From Aquabacterium sp. (GTDB lineage Bacteria > Pseudomonadota > Gammaproteobacteria > Burkholderiales > Burkholderiaceae_C): a stretch of 64,000 nucleotides of DNA. Numbering within the stretch: position 1 is the stretch's first letter; each line of letters begins with the position of its first letter. The notes under the pieces are model-generated. The model did not search any database and was not told the origin of the DNA. It saw only the letters and a list, made by a program, of their open reading frames with translations. Where the stretch lies: contig NZ_JACPYU010000022.1 of assembly GCF_016195855.1 (NCBI RefSeq), positions 62,001 through 126,000 of the forward strand. Reading direction: 5' to 3'. Below are positions 1 through 9,151 of this stretch, piece by piece. The position numbers and the translations under genes were made by a program.

Positions 1-442
1 CCACAAACGCCGACCAACGCTCGGCTTGCGCCTGCGGGGCCGGCACCAGGCTGGCGTGCTGGAACTGCAAGGGCGCCAGCGCAGTCACAGCCGGCAGCAT
101 GCGGAGGCGTTCTGGCCCGATGCCTGGCAGATAGCGCACACGCAGGGCTTCCAGGAAGGCTGATGCGCGCGTGGCGGGCAGCGGCTCTGCAAGCGAAAAC
201 CAAAGTTGGTAGCCATCGACACCGGATACCGCGATGGCCGGCGCAGGCAGCGCCAGGTCCACCTGCACGCCGTGCCAGACGGCAGACAGCGCGTCCCAGT
301 CAGCCGGCCTGGCCAGTTCCAGCACCATCGCCCGTGTCCGGCCCTGGGCGTCAACGAGCCCGCTCGCCTGCGGATTGGCGTCCTGGTCGCCCGTTGCAAG
401 TGGCAGGTAGAGGCGGCGCCGCTCGGATTGCAGTCTGCTCAT
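1..442 (-). CDS. Unknown protein, 3' part cut by window edge
   Basis: I do not recognise a family. The reading frame opens with ATG at 442 (MSRLQSERRRLYLP...) and stays open to base 1, giving at least 147 residues. It is rich in Ala, Leu and Pro, with no signal peptide, membrane segment or obvious motif. It starts only 6 bases after the stop of the small gene at 449-685, so the two probably form an operon. Frame choice rests on the long open frame and this spacing. Alternative ORFs in the same stretch have no comparable start context. Confidence 0.55.
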   Translation of the reverse strand, partial: MSRLQSERRRLYLPLATGDQDANPQASGLVDAQGRTRAMVLELARPADWDALSAVWHGVQVDLALPAPAIAVSGVDGYQLWFSLAEPLPATRASAFLEALRVRYLPGIGPERLRMLPAVTALAPLQFQHASLVPAPQAQAERWSAFV

Positions 443-448
443 GGCGGC

Positions 449-685
449 TCAGCAGCGCCCGGATCGCCGGCTGCGCGGCTGCAATTTATCCAGCTCGGCC
501 AGTTGTTGCTTGAGCAGAATCAGCAAGGTGCGCGCGTCATCAACGGGCAGGGACAGGCAACTGATGACGGCTTGCTCATCGCGTGCCGGGCGAGGCTGCA
601 CCAATACATCCACGCCCAACTCGATCAGGCCCCGGTTGTGCCGGGCCGATTTCAGGCGCTGAATTTCGATGTCGTAAGTTTTCAT
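449..685 (-). CDS. Small unknown protein (78 aa)
   Basis: The 78-residue product begins MKTYDIEIQRLKSARHNRG and ends in a basic, Arg/Ser-rich tail. The middle (about residues 48-70, VDDARTLLILLKQQLAELDK) looks like one amphipathic helix. No known function is visible. It lies downstream of the P-type ATPase gene on the same strand, 61 bases away, and just upstream of the unknown gene at 1-442. I chose the ATG at 685 because the longer frame upstream runs antisense-like into the ATPase gene and gives low-complexity sequence. Confidence 0.6.
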   Translation of the reverse strand: MKTYDIEIQRLKSARHNRGLIELGVDVLVQPRPARDEQAVISCLSLPVDDARTLLILLKQQLAELDKLQPRSRRSGRC

Positions 686-746
686 GTGTTTTCCCGCGAG
701 TAAGGCAAGGCCCGATTGTCGGGCAATCTGTGACGGCATAGCCCGC

Positions 747-3587
747 TCATGCCTGGGTTGAATGCACCTGGCTTCTCGCAACGCCCCTGCGGCGCAACCC
801 CAGTTTGCGCAACTCGCTGACCCACAGCACGGCGCTGCCCATGGCGACACAAAGCCCCCATTGCGCCAGGGTCAGCGGCGCGGTGCCAAAGGCCAGGTTC
901 AACCAAGGCAGCTCGACCACCGCGATCTGCAAGCCCAGCCCCAGTGCCACGGCGGCCCACAGCCACCGGTTGCTGAACAGCCCTTGAAACGCGCTGTCGG
1001 TGTCGGAGCGGGCATTGAAGGCATTGAAGAACTGGCCCATTACCAGCACGGTGAAGGCGGCCGTTCGGGCGGTGGTCAGGTCCTGCGTGCCCTCCAGCAA
1101 ACCGCCGGGCAGGAACAGGTCCAGCGTCACCAGCGTGGCCAGCGCCAGCGCCAGGCCTGACTGCAGGACCGTGGCCCACATGCGGGCATCGATCACCCGG
1201 TCGCTGGGGTGGCGCGGGCGGCGGGCCATCACGTCGTCGCTGGATGGGTCCACGCCCATGGCCAGTGCAGGCCCTGAGTCCGTGATCAGGTTGATCCACA
1301 ACAGTTGGGTGGCCAGCAATGGCAGCACCACGTCACCGGACGCGTCGATCAGCCCAAGGACACGGGCACCGACCACGGCCAGCAGCACCGTCAACACCTC
1401 GCCCATATTGGACGACAGCAGGTAGCGCAAGAACTTGCGGATGTTGTCCAGGATGTTGCGGCCTTCGCGCACCGCGGCCACGATGGTGGCGAAGTTGTCA
1501 TCGGCCAGGATCATCTGCCCGGCCTCCTTGGTGACCTCGGTGCCCGTGATGCCCATGGCCACGCCGATGTCGGCCAGCTTGAGCGCGGGTGCATCGTTGA
1601 CACCATCGCCAGTCATGGCGACGACATGGCCCTGAGCCTGCAGCGCCTTGACGATGCGCAGTTTGTGGGCCGGTGCGACGCGGGCATACACCGAGGTGCT
1701 ACCTACGGCTTCGGCCAGGCGGGCATCGTCCATGGTGTCCAGATCGGCGCCGGTCAAGGCCGTGGCCCCAGGCGCGACGATGCCCAGGTCGCTGGCGATG
1801 CGGGCGGCGGTGCGGGGGTGGTCGCCTGTGATCATGATCACGCGGATGCCGGCGCGGTGTGCCTCCTTGATGGCCTGCGCAGCCTCGGCGCGAGGCGGGT
1901 CGATGATGCCGACCGTGCCCACGAAAATCAGGTCGCGCTCCAGGGCCTCGCCTTGCTGCTCGTGCTCATCGGGGGCCAGGGGCCGGTAAGCCACAGACAA
2001 GGTGCGCAAGGCCGCATCGGACAGTGCGTTCACATCGGCCAAGGCCTGCGCCCTGGCGTCGTCGCTCAAGGCGCGCACCTCCAGGCCCACCCGGACGTGG
2101 GTGCAATGGGCCAGCAGCACGTCTGGTGCGCCCTTGGCGATGATGACGCGTTCACCGTCGTGCTCATGGTCAATGGCCAGCGTCGACATCATCTTGCGGT
2201 CAGAGGTGAAGGGGATGTCGGCGATGCGCTCGAAGCGTGCCTGGCGACGCTCATGCACACCCAGCTTGCGCTCGGCCACGAGGAAGGCCGCCTCGGTCGG
2301 GTCGCCCTGGATCACCCAGTTGCCATCGGGCGCCTGACGCAGATCCGCATTGCCGGCCAGGCTGCCCCCGCTGAGCAGTACGACGTGTTCGCTGTGCATC
2401 GGGCCGTGCGACAGGACTTCACCCGCCTGCGCCTGATCCAGGTGGTGCAGTTGCCCCTCGGGCGCGTAACCCACGCCACCGACGCGGCTGCTGCCGGACG
2501 AGGTCACGGCGCGCTCGATGGTCATCTCCGAGCGTGTGAGCGTGCCGGTCTTGTCAGAGCAGATCACCGACGCCGAGCCCAGCGCCTCGACCGAGGACAG
2601 GTTCTTGACGATGGCCTTGCGCCCCGCCATGCGCTGCACCCCCATGGCCAGGACCAGCGACAAGATGGCGGGCAGCCCCTCCGGCACGGCCGCGACAGCC
2701 AGGGAGACACCGAGCAGCAACACGGACACCAGGTCGTGCAGTGTCCGGATGTTGGACACCAGCAGCACCGCTGCGATGACCGCGATGCAGATCAGGACGA
2801 CCGCGCGGCCCAGCATGCGGCCGATCTGACGCACCTCCTTTTGCAAGGGTGTGGCTTCCTCGATCGTGGTGTTGAGCAGATGGGCAATGGCGCCAATCTC
2901 GGTTGCCATGCCGGTTGCCGTGACCACGGCCCGCCCGCTGCCTTGCGCCACGGCCGTGCCCTTGAAGACCATGTTGCACCGCTCGGCCAGCGGCGTGGCA
3001 GCCGGCAAAGGGGCGGGCTCCTTGAGCACCGCTTCGCTTTCCCCAGTGAGCGAGGCCTCCTGAACGCGCAAGACGCTGGCCTGGATCAGGCGGGCATCCG
3101 CCCCGACGCTGTCGCCTTCGCTGAGCAACAAGAGGTCGCCACAGACCAGCTCGGTGCTGGGCACGCGCTGCGGCACGCCATCGCGCAGCACGGCAGACGT
3201 CACGCCGGTCAGGCGGATCAAGGCTTCGGCCGCGCGGCGTGACCGGGTCTCTTGCACAAAACCCAGCAGGGCATTGAGTGCCACCACCACCAGGATGACC
3301 AGGGCATCCATGGGCCAGCCTTTGCGCCCTTCGAGCGCCCAGACAACCAGGGTGATGAAGGCAGCGACCAGCAGCAGGTAGACCAGCGGGTCTTGAAATT
3401 GTGTCAGCAGGCGTCGCCAGGAGGGCGTTGGGGCCTGGGTCTGCAAGGCGTTGGGGCCGGCCTGTGTAAGCCGCCGTTGTGCTTCGGCCGCGGACAGGCC
3501 CGTGTCCACCGAGGTGTCGAACTGACGCGCCACCTCTTGCTCGGTGAGTTGACAGGGGGCGAGGGACTGGCTGGTGGCAGCAGGCAT
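747..3587 (-). CDS. Type II P-type cation ATPase (Ca2+-transporting type)
   Basis: The 946-residue inner-membrane pump has all P-type hallmarks: TGES actuator loop (181-184), phosphorylated Asp345 in DKTGTLT, MITGD and TGDGVND hinge motifs, and an N-terminal cation-ATPase domain. PEGLPAI (302-308) in M4 and NLITD in M6 match the ion-binding helices of SERCA/PMR1-like Ca2+ pumps, so export of Ca2+ (or Mn2+) driven by ATP is the likely role. Length fits the family (about 900-950). A good ribosome site (CAGGAAAC) precedes the ATG at 3587. It is preceded by a same-strand YkgJ gene. Type II monovalent-cation pumps share these motifs, so the ion is inferred. Confidence 0.9.
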   Translation of the reverse strand: MPAATSQSLAPCQLTEQEVARQFDTSVDTGLSAAEAQRRLTQAGPNALQTQAPTPSWRRLLTQFQDPLVYLLLVAAFITLVVWALEGRKGWPMDALVILVVVALNALLGFVQETRSRRAAEALIRLTGVTSAVLRDGVPQRVPSTELVCGDLLLLSEGDSVGADARLIQASVLRVQEASLTGESEAVLKEPAPLPAATPLAERCNMVFKGTAVAQGSGRAVVTATGMATEIGAIAHLLNTTIEEATPLQKEVRQIGRMLGRAVVLICIAVIAAVLLVSNIRTLHDLVSVLLLGVSLAVAAVPEGLPAILSLVLAMGVQRMAGRKAIVKNLSSVEALGSASVICSDKTGTLTRSEMTIERAVTSSGSSRVGGVGYAPEGQLHHLDQAQAGEVLSHGPMHSEHVVLLSGGSLAGNADLRQAPDGNWVIQGDPTEAAFLVAERKLGVHERRQARFERIADIPFTSDRKMMSTLAIDHEHDGERVIIAKGAPDVLLAHCTHVRVGLEVRALSDDARAQALADVNALSDAALRTLSVAYRPLAPDEHEQQGEALERDLIFVGTVGIIDPPRAEAAQAIKEAHRAGIRVIMITGDHPRTAARIASDLGIVAPGATALTGADLDTMDDARLAEAVGSTSVYARVAPAHKLRIVKALQAQGHVVAMTGDGVNDAPALKLADIGVAMGITGTEVTKEAGQMILADDNFATIVAAVREGRNILDNIRKFLRYLLSSNMGEVLTVLLAVVGARVLGLIDASGDVVLPLLATQLLWINLITDSGPALAMGVDPSSDDVMARRPRHPSDRVIDARMWATVLQSGLALALATLVTLDLFLPGGLLEGTQDLTTARTAAFTVLVMGQFFNAFNARSDTDSAFQGLFSNRWLWAAVALGLGLQIAVVELPWLNLAFGTAPLTLAQWGLCVAMGSAVLWVSELRKLGLRRRGVARSQVHSTQA

Positions 3588-3628
3588 GGTCGTTTCCTGC
3601 GGGCCACTATAGCGGGCGAACGACCGGC

Positions 3629-4033
3629 TCAGACGCCCTTGCCTTTGGCCCCATACGGGCAGTGACCTGGCCTGGGCCCGACCTGGGGGTGACTGCGGCA
3701 GGTGTTGGGCCGTTGCTCGTACACCTTGCAGCGCCGGGTGACGGCGTCCAGAAAGTGGCAGTCGCCATTGGCGCGCCGGGCGAGGGTGAAGATGCTGTAC
3801 TTGAAGTTGAAGTGCTCGATCAGGCCTGCCTTGCTCAGGCGTTTGGCAATCTGCTTGGGCGCCTCATGCTCCGCCTCGAAGGGGTCGACCAGTTGCAGCC
3901 GCACCAGATCCGGCAGCTTGACCTCGACCGGCATGGTGCAGCAGTTGGCCACGCAGGTGTCGCACAGGCCATTGCGGTAACGGGTCCAGGTGTCAGGGCG
4001 GTCAACGTCGACAAAGTAGATGGAGGGCTTCAT
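3629..4033 (-). CDS. YkgJ-family cysteine cluster protein
   Basis: The 134-residue protein carries the CxxxCxxxCC-type cluster near its N-terminus (GLCDTCVANCC, residues 23-33) and further Cys in DCHFLD, RRCKVY and NTCRSH, the pattern of the YkgJ/UPF0153 zinc- or Fe-S-binding family. The biochemical role of the family is not settled. I start at the ATG at 4033 (MKPSIYFVDVDRP) because the upstream extension overlaps the divergent FKBP gene's promoter and 5' end. It sits 41 bases upstream of the P-type ATPase on the same strand, so cotranscription is possible. Confidence 0.8.
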   Translation of the reverse strand: MKPSIYFVDVDRPDTWTRYRNGLCDTCVANCCTMPVEVKLPDLVRLQLVDPFEAEHEAPKQIAKRLSKAGLIEHFNFKYSIFTLARRANGDCHFLDAVTRRCKVYEQRPNTCRSHPQVGPRPGHCPYGAKGKGV

Positions 4034-4169
4034 GGCGAGGGCGGGGCAGCACAGTGCGCATTTTGCCCGCTCGGGAATCTGGTCCTCGTTCACGCCATGA
4101 AACACACAGGGTCGCCAAGCAGGTAGACTCGGCGCTCTTTTCCAATCAGGACAGTCGAAAGGACCTGCC

Positions 4170-4523
4170 ATGCCCGTCATCACCACCGCCTCCGGCCTGC
4201 AATACGAAGATACCGTTGAGGGCTCTGGCGAGGTCGCCAAGGCCGGCGCTTATGTGACCGTGCACTACACCGGCTGGTTGTACGAAGGCGGCGTCAAGGG
4301 CGCCAAGTTCGACTCCAGCAAGGACCGCAATGACCCCTTCGAGTTCCCCCTGGGTGCCGGCCACGTGATCCGCGGCTGGGACGAAGGCGTGCAGGGCATG
4401 AAGATCGGCGGCAGCCGCACGCTGGTGATCCCGCCTGCGCTGGGCTACGGTGCCCGCGGCGCCGGCGGCGTGATCCCGCCCAACGCCACGCTGATGTTCG
4501 AAGTCGAACTGCTGGGCGTCTGA
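4170..4523 (+). CDS. FKBP-type peptidyl-prolyl cis-trans isomerase
   Basis: The 117-residue protein is a single compact FKBP domain: VTVHYTGWLYEGG, KFDSSKDRNDPFEFPLGAGHVIRGWDEGVQGM, IPPALGYGARGAGGVIPPNATLMFEVELL. These contain the drug/substrate-pocket Tyr, Phe, Asp, Val-Ile, Trp and Tyr residues. It has no signal peptide, so it should act on prolyl bonds in the cytoplasm. An AAAGGA ribosome site lies upstream of ATG 4170. The DUF1841 gene follows after 6 bases, suggesting a two-gene unit. Confidence 0.93.
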   Translation: MPVITTASGLQYEDTVEGSGEVAKAGAYVTVHYTGWLYEGGVKGAKFDSSKDRNDPFEFPLGAGHVIRGWDEGVQGMKIGGSRTLVIPPALGYGARGAGGVIPPNATLMFEVELLGV

Positions 4524-4529
4524 TCGCTC

Positions 4530-4961
4530 ATGTTCGCGCCCAGCCAGGAGCAGGTTCGCCGCTTCTTTTGCGAGGCCTGGTCCAAACACCAGGCCGGTCA
4601 GCCCCTGACGCCGCTTGAGGCGCAGGCGGCCGACTGGATCGCCGAGCACCCTGAATACCATCAGGACCTGGCTGACGTCGAGGCGGCCATAACCCGCCAG
4701 TACACGGTGGAGGAGGGGCGCACCAACCCCTTCCTGCACCTGTCCATGCACCTGTCCATCACCGAGCAGGTCAGCATCGACCAGCCGCGCGGCGTCAAGC
4801 TTGCCATCGAGCGCCTGGCCCACCGCCTGAACTCCCTGCACGAAGCCCACCACGTCGCCATGGAAGCCCTGGGCGAGATGGTCTGGGAAGCCCAGCGCTC
4901 GGGCAAGCCATTTGATGGCGAGGCCTATATTGATCGCATCCTGATGCACGCAACGCGTTGA
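4530..4961 (+). CDS. DUF1841 family protein
   Basis: The 143-residue sequence (MFAPSQEQVRRFFCEAWSKHQAG...) matches the DUF1841 family found mainly in beta- and gammaproteobacteria. Conserved-looking parts are the N-terminal R-R-F-F helix, EHPEYH, NPFLHLSMHLSITEQ (about 71-85) and the C-terminal H-x-x-M helix with EAQRSG. The many His residues could bind metal, but the function is unknown. It is translated immediately after the FKBP gene. Confidence 0.85.
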   Translation: MFAPSQEQVRRFFCEAWSKHQAGQPLTPLEAQAADWIAEHPEYHQDLADVEAAITRQYTVEEGRTNPFLHLSMHLSITEQVSIDQPRGVKLAIERLAHRLNSLHEAHHVAMEALGEMVWEAQRSGKPFDGEAYIDRILMHATR

Positions 4962-4977
4962 TCGGGGCGCTGTCAAG

Positions 4978-4993
4978 TGTGACTTTCATCACG
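4978..4993. promoter_or_regulatory. CRP/FNR-family-like operator
   Basis: The 16-base palindrome TGTGACTTTCATCACG matches the CRP consensus TGTGA-N6-TCACA at 9 of 10 positions. It lies 115-130 bases upstream of the adhesin start codon, a place from which a CRP/Clp-type factor could act. It also overlaps the end of the DUF1841 transcript. Only the sequence match supports it. Confidence 0.4.
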
Positions 4994-5108
4994 GATCATG
5001 TGTGCGATGTGTGACGTAGTCCATCCACACAGGGGATGCGTGCGGCTTTAAGCGCATCCGGGCAGGCCCTAAACTCACAGGGTTGTAGTCCGCTGTATCG
5101 GGTGCCTC

Positions 5109-8100
5109 ATGCCAATTCTTGCGATGTCCGCCGGGACGGTCACTGCCGTCTGGGGTAATGCCTTTGTCCGTTTGCCCAATGGTTCGCTCAAGCCCGTGCA
5201 GGTGGGCGACAAGGTCAAGGGTGGTGAGCGCATCCTCACCGATGAAGACGGTATCGTCGAAATCTCGCCGGCCAAGGGCGCTTCTGTGCTGGTCAAGGCC
5301 ATCGCGGCACCTGAGACGGTCAACAAGGCGATTGCGGGCATTGAGGGGCAGGACCCCGACCAGGCGCCTGCTGCAGGCCTGACCGGTGGTGCCGAAGGCG
5401 GCATGCAGCCAGGCTTGCGCGTGGACCGCGTGTCCGAGTCAGTGGGGCAACAGGCCTTCGATTTCGGGACGGGGCCTGGGCAGGCCAACGCGCCCTTGGG
5501 ATCATCTGCCGATCAACGCCTGCTGGCCTCGCCCCAGGCGGCTCCTGAAGTGGCGCCGCAAGCCAGCATCAACAACGTGGATGTCAACGAAGGCGCAGGG
5601 TCTGCCGTCTTCACGATCACACTGGACAAGCCTTCCTCCAGTCCGGTGACGATCCAGTACACCACGCAGGAAGGCAGCGCATCCTCCAATGGTGATTTCA
5701 CGCCCACCAGCGGCAGCGTGACCTTCAACCCCGGCGAGACGAGCAAGTCGGTGACGGTGCCGGTGAAGAACGACGCGGTCTACGAAGGCTCGGAGCAGTT
5801 CACTGTCAAGCTGAGCGCGCCCACGAATGCAGCGCTTGCCAAGGACACCGGCTTGGCCACCATCCACGACGACGGCACAGGCAGCGTGCCCACTGACGTC
5901 GTGCCAGACGATGACCGCCCGCACGTGGTTATCGTGAGCGACGCCCAGACGACAGAAGGCGGTGAGCTGGCTTTCCACGTTCAGGTTTCCAACAGCAGCA
6001 CCACGGTGACCACCCTGACGCTCAAGCTGTCAGGCCTGGGTGAGCATCCCGCCACCCCGGGCACCGATACAGCCCCCGAGATCAAGGTGTCGGTCGGCAA
6101 TGGTGAGCCTTTGCCCGCCCAGATCGACGCGGATGGCAACATCACCTTCCCCTTGCCCGCCTTCACGGGACCCGAGACCGACATCGTCGTTCACGTGTAC
6201 ACCAAGACCGATGGCCAGGTGGAAGGCCTCGAGGCGCTGCAGTTATCCGTCACGACGCCGCACGATACGGTGATGCCGGCCAACACCGGCACCGGCGTCA
6301 TCGTGGATGCCGACACCAAGCCCTACATGCTCGTGCTCAACGGCGAACCAGCCGTGGAAGGCAGCCCGGTTGGCTTCAACGTCGTGCTGACGCACGCCTC
6401 CAGCGAGTCGGTCACAGTCAAGCTGGCTCTGGCCAATCTCACGGATGCCAGCGGCGTGCCTGAGGCTGACGGCGCGCGCATCGGCCTGGATACCGGGACG
6501 CAACTCGAATACGAGACGGCCGATGGCAGTTGGGTGCCCGTGCCGTCCTCAGGCTTGCTGACGTTCTCCCCTGGTGACACCTTGCTCCATGTTCGTGTCG
6601 CCACCGTGGACGACAAGGAAGTCGAGAGCATCGAGTACGTCAAGCTGGTTGCCACGGTTGTGGCGGGCGACACGGCCAATGGCCTGAACGTGCCTACATC
6701 CAACAAGACCGCCCTGATCGACAACGATCTGCCTCCGGTGGACGCCATCCATGACCATGTGTCGGCCACCGACACCAATCTGATGATCGTGCTGGACACC
6801 TCGGGCAGCATGAACACCGACAGTGGCATCCATGGGCTGACGCGCATGCAAGCGGCCATTGAGGCGATCAACAACCTGCTGGACCGCTACGACCAGATCG
6901 GCGATGTGGCCGTGCGCCTCGTGACCTTCTCGACCAACGCCAGCGAGCAGGGCACGGGCTGGCTCAGCGTGCCTGATGCCAAGGCCTTGTTGAGCGCCCT
7001 GGAGCAATCCGGCGACGGCGCCACTTATTACAACCGGGCCCTGTCGGAAGCGAAGGCGGCTTTCGAGACGGTTGAAGGCAAGCTGGACAACGCCCAGAAC
7101 GTGGCCTACTTCCTGTCTGATGGCGTCCCCACCGAGCCTCACGTCGGCACCAACTTGGGTGACGGCAAGCTCTCGGCAGAGGCGCAACTGGATTGGTTGC
7201 GCTTCGTGGACAGCCACCAGATCAAGAGCTATGCGATCGGCATGGGTGGCGACGTCAGCAAGACCTTCCTTGACGGGATTGCATTCGATGGCCAGGCCGC
7301 GGCCGACACCGATGGTGTGGTGGTGTCCGACTTTGCGCAGCTCGACCAGGTGCTCAGCGGCACGACCAACGACTTCGTGCAGGGCAGCCTCTCGGTCGGT
7401 GGTGCGCTGGGGCAACCCGGTAGCCCCTTCCTGCATGTGTCCAGCATCGTGGTGGATGGCACCGAGCATGCGTTCCAGACTGGCGTGTTGACTGTGCACA
7501 CCAATCTGGGCGGCCAGTTCTCGATCGACATGAGCACGGGTGAATACAGCTATGCCGCACCGGCCATGCTGGCCGATGGCGTGGCCAACGAGACCATTGG
7601 TTTCAGCCTGATCAACGACCAGGGGCAGACATCCACCTCGACCCTGGGCATCCAGTTTAACCACACCCACGTGATCGCAGGCACGAGCCTGGGCGAGTCC
7701 CTGACTGGCCACACGACGGCCGATTGGTTGATGGGCCGCTCGGGCGATGACATCCTGATTGGTGACGGTGGCAATGACCAGCTGTTTGGTAATGCCGGCA
7801 ACGACGAGTTGCATGGCGATGCCGGCGATGACCTGATCGTGGGCGGACAGGGCCATGACACCATGTTCGGTGGCAGTGGCTCCGACGTGTTTGCCTGGCA
7901 CTTCAGCGACCGTGGCGCTTCTGGTGCCGAGGCCGATCGTGCTGTAGACACCCTCAAGGATTTTGACGCGCACGCACCATCAGCTGGCGGTGACGTGCTG
8001 GACCTGCGCGACTTGCTGCAAGGTGAGAACACCACCGGCGGCACGGGCAACCTGGATCACTACCTGCAGTTCGACACCTCGGGCGGCAACACCGTCATCA

Positions 8101-8279
8101 AGGTGGCGCCCACCGGCGACTTTGTCCCCGGTGATGCCAGCGCGGGAACGGCTTCGCAGCACATCGTGATCGAGGGCGGCCACCTGCTGTCGGATCTGGG
8201 GCTGGATGCGGGGGCATCGAACCTGCAGATCATTGCCAAGCTGCTTCAGCAAGGCAACTTGCTGGTCGACCACGCCTGA
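5109..8279 (+). CDS. RTX adhesin with retention module, Calx-beta and VWA domains
   Basis: The 1056-residue protein looks like a small LapA/MapA-type surface adhesin. Residues 1-110 match the N-terminal retention module that lodges such adhesins in the outer-membrane TolC-like pore, including a PAAG tetrapeptide (87-90) like the LapG cleavage site. A Calx-beta domain spans about 150-256, two more Ig/Calx-like blocks about 270-540, and a VWA domain with MIDAS DTSGS (563-567) about 555-755. Three or four RTX nonapeptides (GGxGxDxLx, about 877-925) and a type I secretion C-terminal target end the protein. Binding partner is unknown. No lapD/lapG or type I secretion genes lie in the window. The start ATG 5109 gives an intact retention module. 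A CRP-like site lies upstream. Confidence 0.88.
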   Translation: MPILAMSAGTVTAVWGNAFVRLPNGSLKPVQVGDKVKGGERILTDEDGIVEISPAKGASVLVKAIAAPETVNKAIAGIEGQDPDQAPAAGLTGGAEGGMQPGLRVDRVSESVGQQAFDFGTGPGQANAPLGSSADQRLLASPQAAPEVAPQASINNVDVNEGAGSAVFTITLDKPSSSPVTIQYTTQEGSASSNGDFTPTSGSVTFNPGETSKSVTVPVKNDAVYEGSEQFTVKLSAPTNAALAKDTGLATIHDDGTGSVPTDVVPDDDRPHVVIVSDAQTTEGGELAFHVQVSNSSTTVTTLTLKLSGLGEHPATPGTDTAPEIKVSVGNGEPLPAQIDADGNITFPLPAFTGPETDIVVHVYTKTDGQVEGLEALQLSVTTPHDTVMPANTGTGVIVDADTKPYMLVLNGEPAVEGSPVGFNVVLTHASSESVTVKLALANLTDASGVPEADGARIGLDTGTQLEYETADGSWVPVPSSGLLTFSPGDTLLHVRVATVDDKEVESIEYVKLVATVVAGDTANGLNVPTSNKTALIDNDLPPVDAIHDHVSATDTNLMIVLDTSGSMNTDSGIHGLTRMQAAIEAINNLLDRYDQIGDVAVRLVTFSTNASEQGTGWLSVPDAKALLSALEQSGDGATYYNRALSEAKAAFETVEGKLDNAQNVAYFLSDGVPTEPHVGTNLGDGKLSAEAQLDWLRFVDSHQIKSYAIGMGGDVSKTFLDGIAFDGQAAADTDGVVVSDFAQLDQVLSGTTNDFVQGSLSVGGALGQPGSPFLHVSSIVVDGTEHAFQTGVLTVHTNLGGQFSIDMSTGEYSYAAPAMLADGVANETIGFSLINDQGQTSTSTLGIQFNHTHVIAGTSLGESLTGHTTADWLMGRSGDDILIGDGGNDQLFGNAGNDELHGDAGDDLIVGGQGHDTMFGGSGSDVFAWHFSDRGASGAEADRAVDTLKDFDAHAPSAGGDVLDLRDLLQGENTTGGTGNLDHYLQFDTSGGNTVIKVAPTGDFVPGDASAGTASQHIVIEGGHLLSDLGLDAGASNLQIIAKLLQQGNLLVDHA

Positions 8280-8311
8280 TCACGCTGGACCACGAAAAGG
8301 CCCCACGCATG

Positions 8312-8337
8312 AAAAAGCCCGCTTGGTAAAGCGGGCT
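8312..8337 (-). terminator. Intrinsic terminator of the cytochrome gene
   Basis: On the minus strand a 9-bp stem (AGCCCGCTT / AAGCGGGCT, loop of 4) is followed by TTTTT, 29 bases after the cytochrome stop codon. The plus strand has no U-tract after the stem, so it serves the minus-strand gene. It may also block read-through from the convergent adhesin gene. Confidence 0.85.
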
Positions 8338-8365
8338 GATCTGCGCGGTGGCCTTGCGCTTACTC

Positions 8366-9043
8366 TTACTGCTTGAACTTGGGCTGAGGCACCGTCTTCA
8401 GGTCGGAGGGCAGGCCGCCAATGTAATTGGCCAGCATCTTCAATTCAGGCAAGGTGAACATCTTGGCCTGTGCGCCCATGATCGGGTTGGCGCGGCCAAT
8501 CTGCGGGTTGTCCGAGGTCTGATAAGCCTTGAGCGCCACATACAGGTAGTCAGCATGCTGGCCTGCCAGCTTGGGGTAGCTCGGGTCGATGGGCTTGTTC
8601 AGGCCCTCACCGTGGCAGGCCGCGCAGTTGCCCTTGGTCAGCAGTGCCTGAACCTCGGGGCTGGGTGAGCCGCCTTTGCCGGGGCGCTGAGGCATGTCCT
8701 TGCCGCTGGCCTCGTAGAACACGGAGATATCGGCGATGTCCTGGTCCGACAGCGGGGCGGCGACGCCCTTCATGGTCGGGTGCTTGCGCTCGCCCTTGCG
8801 GTAGGCCGTCAGGGCTGCGGCGATGTACTTGGCGCTCTGCCCGGAGATCATGGGCACCTTGTGCACCTCCGGGAAGCTGGCCTGGTAGCCGATGATGCCG
8901 TGGCACCCGATGCACATGGCGATCTTGGACTTGGCGGCGGCGGTGTCACCGGGCTTGCTGTCCTGCGCCATGGCGCCCGAGGCGATGAGGCCCGCCAATG
9001 TCAACAGACCGAGGTTTTTGAAGATATTTGACTGTGTTTTCAT
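8366..9043 (-). CDS. Periplasmic diheme cytochrome c (cytochrome c4 type)
   Basis: The 225-residue precursor has a signal peptide cleaved after GAMA (about residue 26) and two c-type heme sites, CIGCH (44-48) and CAACH (140-144), in two similar halves. Each half ends with candidate axial Met residues (HPTMKG, ANPIMG). This is the cytochrome c4 / class I diheme architecture, which carries electrons from bc1 to terminal oxidases in the periplasm. It is divergent from the MoxR gene and ends at a strong terminator. Confidence 0.88.
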   Translation of the reverse strand: MKTQSNIFKNLGLLTLAGLIASGAMAQDSKPGDTAAAKSKIAMCIGCHGIIGYQASFPEVHKVPMISGQSAKYIAAALTAYRKGERKHPTMKGVAAPLSDQDIADISVFYEASGKDMPQRPGKGGSPSPEVQALLTKGNCAACHGEGLNKPIDPSYPKLAGQHADYLYVALKAYQTSDNPQIGRANPIMGAQAKMFTLPELKMLANYIGGLPSDLKTVPQPKFKQ

Positions 9044-9151
9044 GTGTCAGGCAGGGGAAAATAACCGGCAGGTGGAAAAACACGAGACTGCACCCCATTA
9101 TTAGGGTCCAGCCTATACTCGAACACAGTAACAACCCGGTTGAGTCAGCGC

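Noticed and set aside
1305..3242. Long plus-strand open frame opposite the P-type ATPase
   Set aside because: Antisense shadow with low-complexity His/Gly/Gln composition; the ATPase frame has all family motifs.
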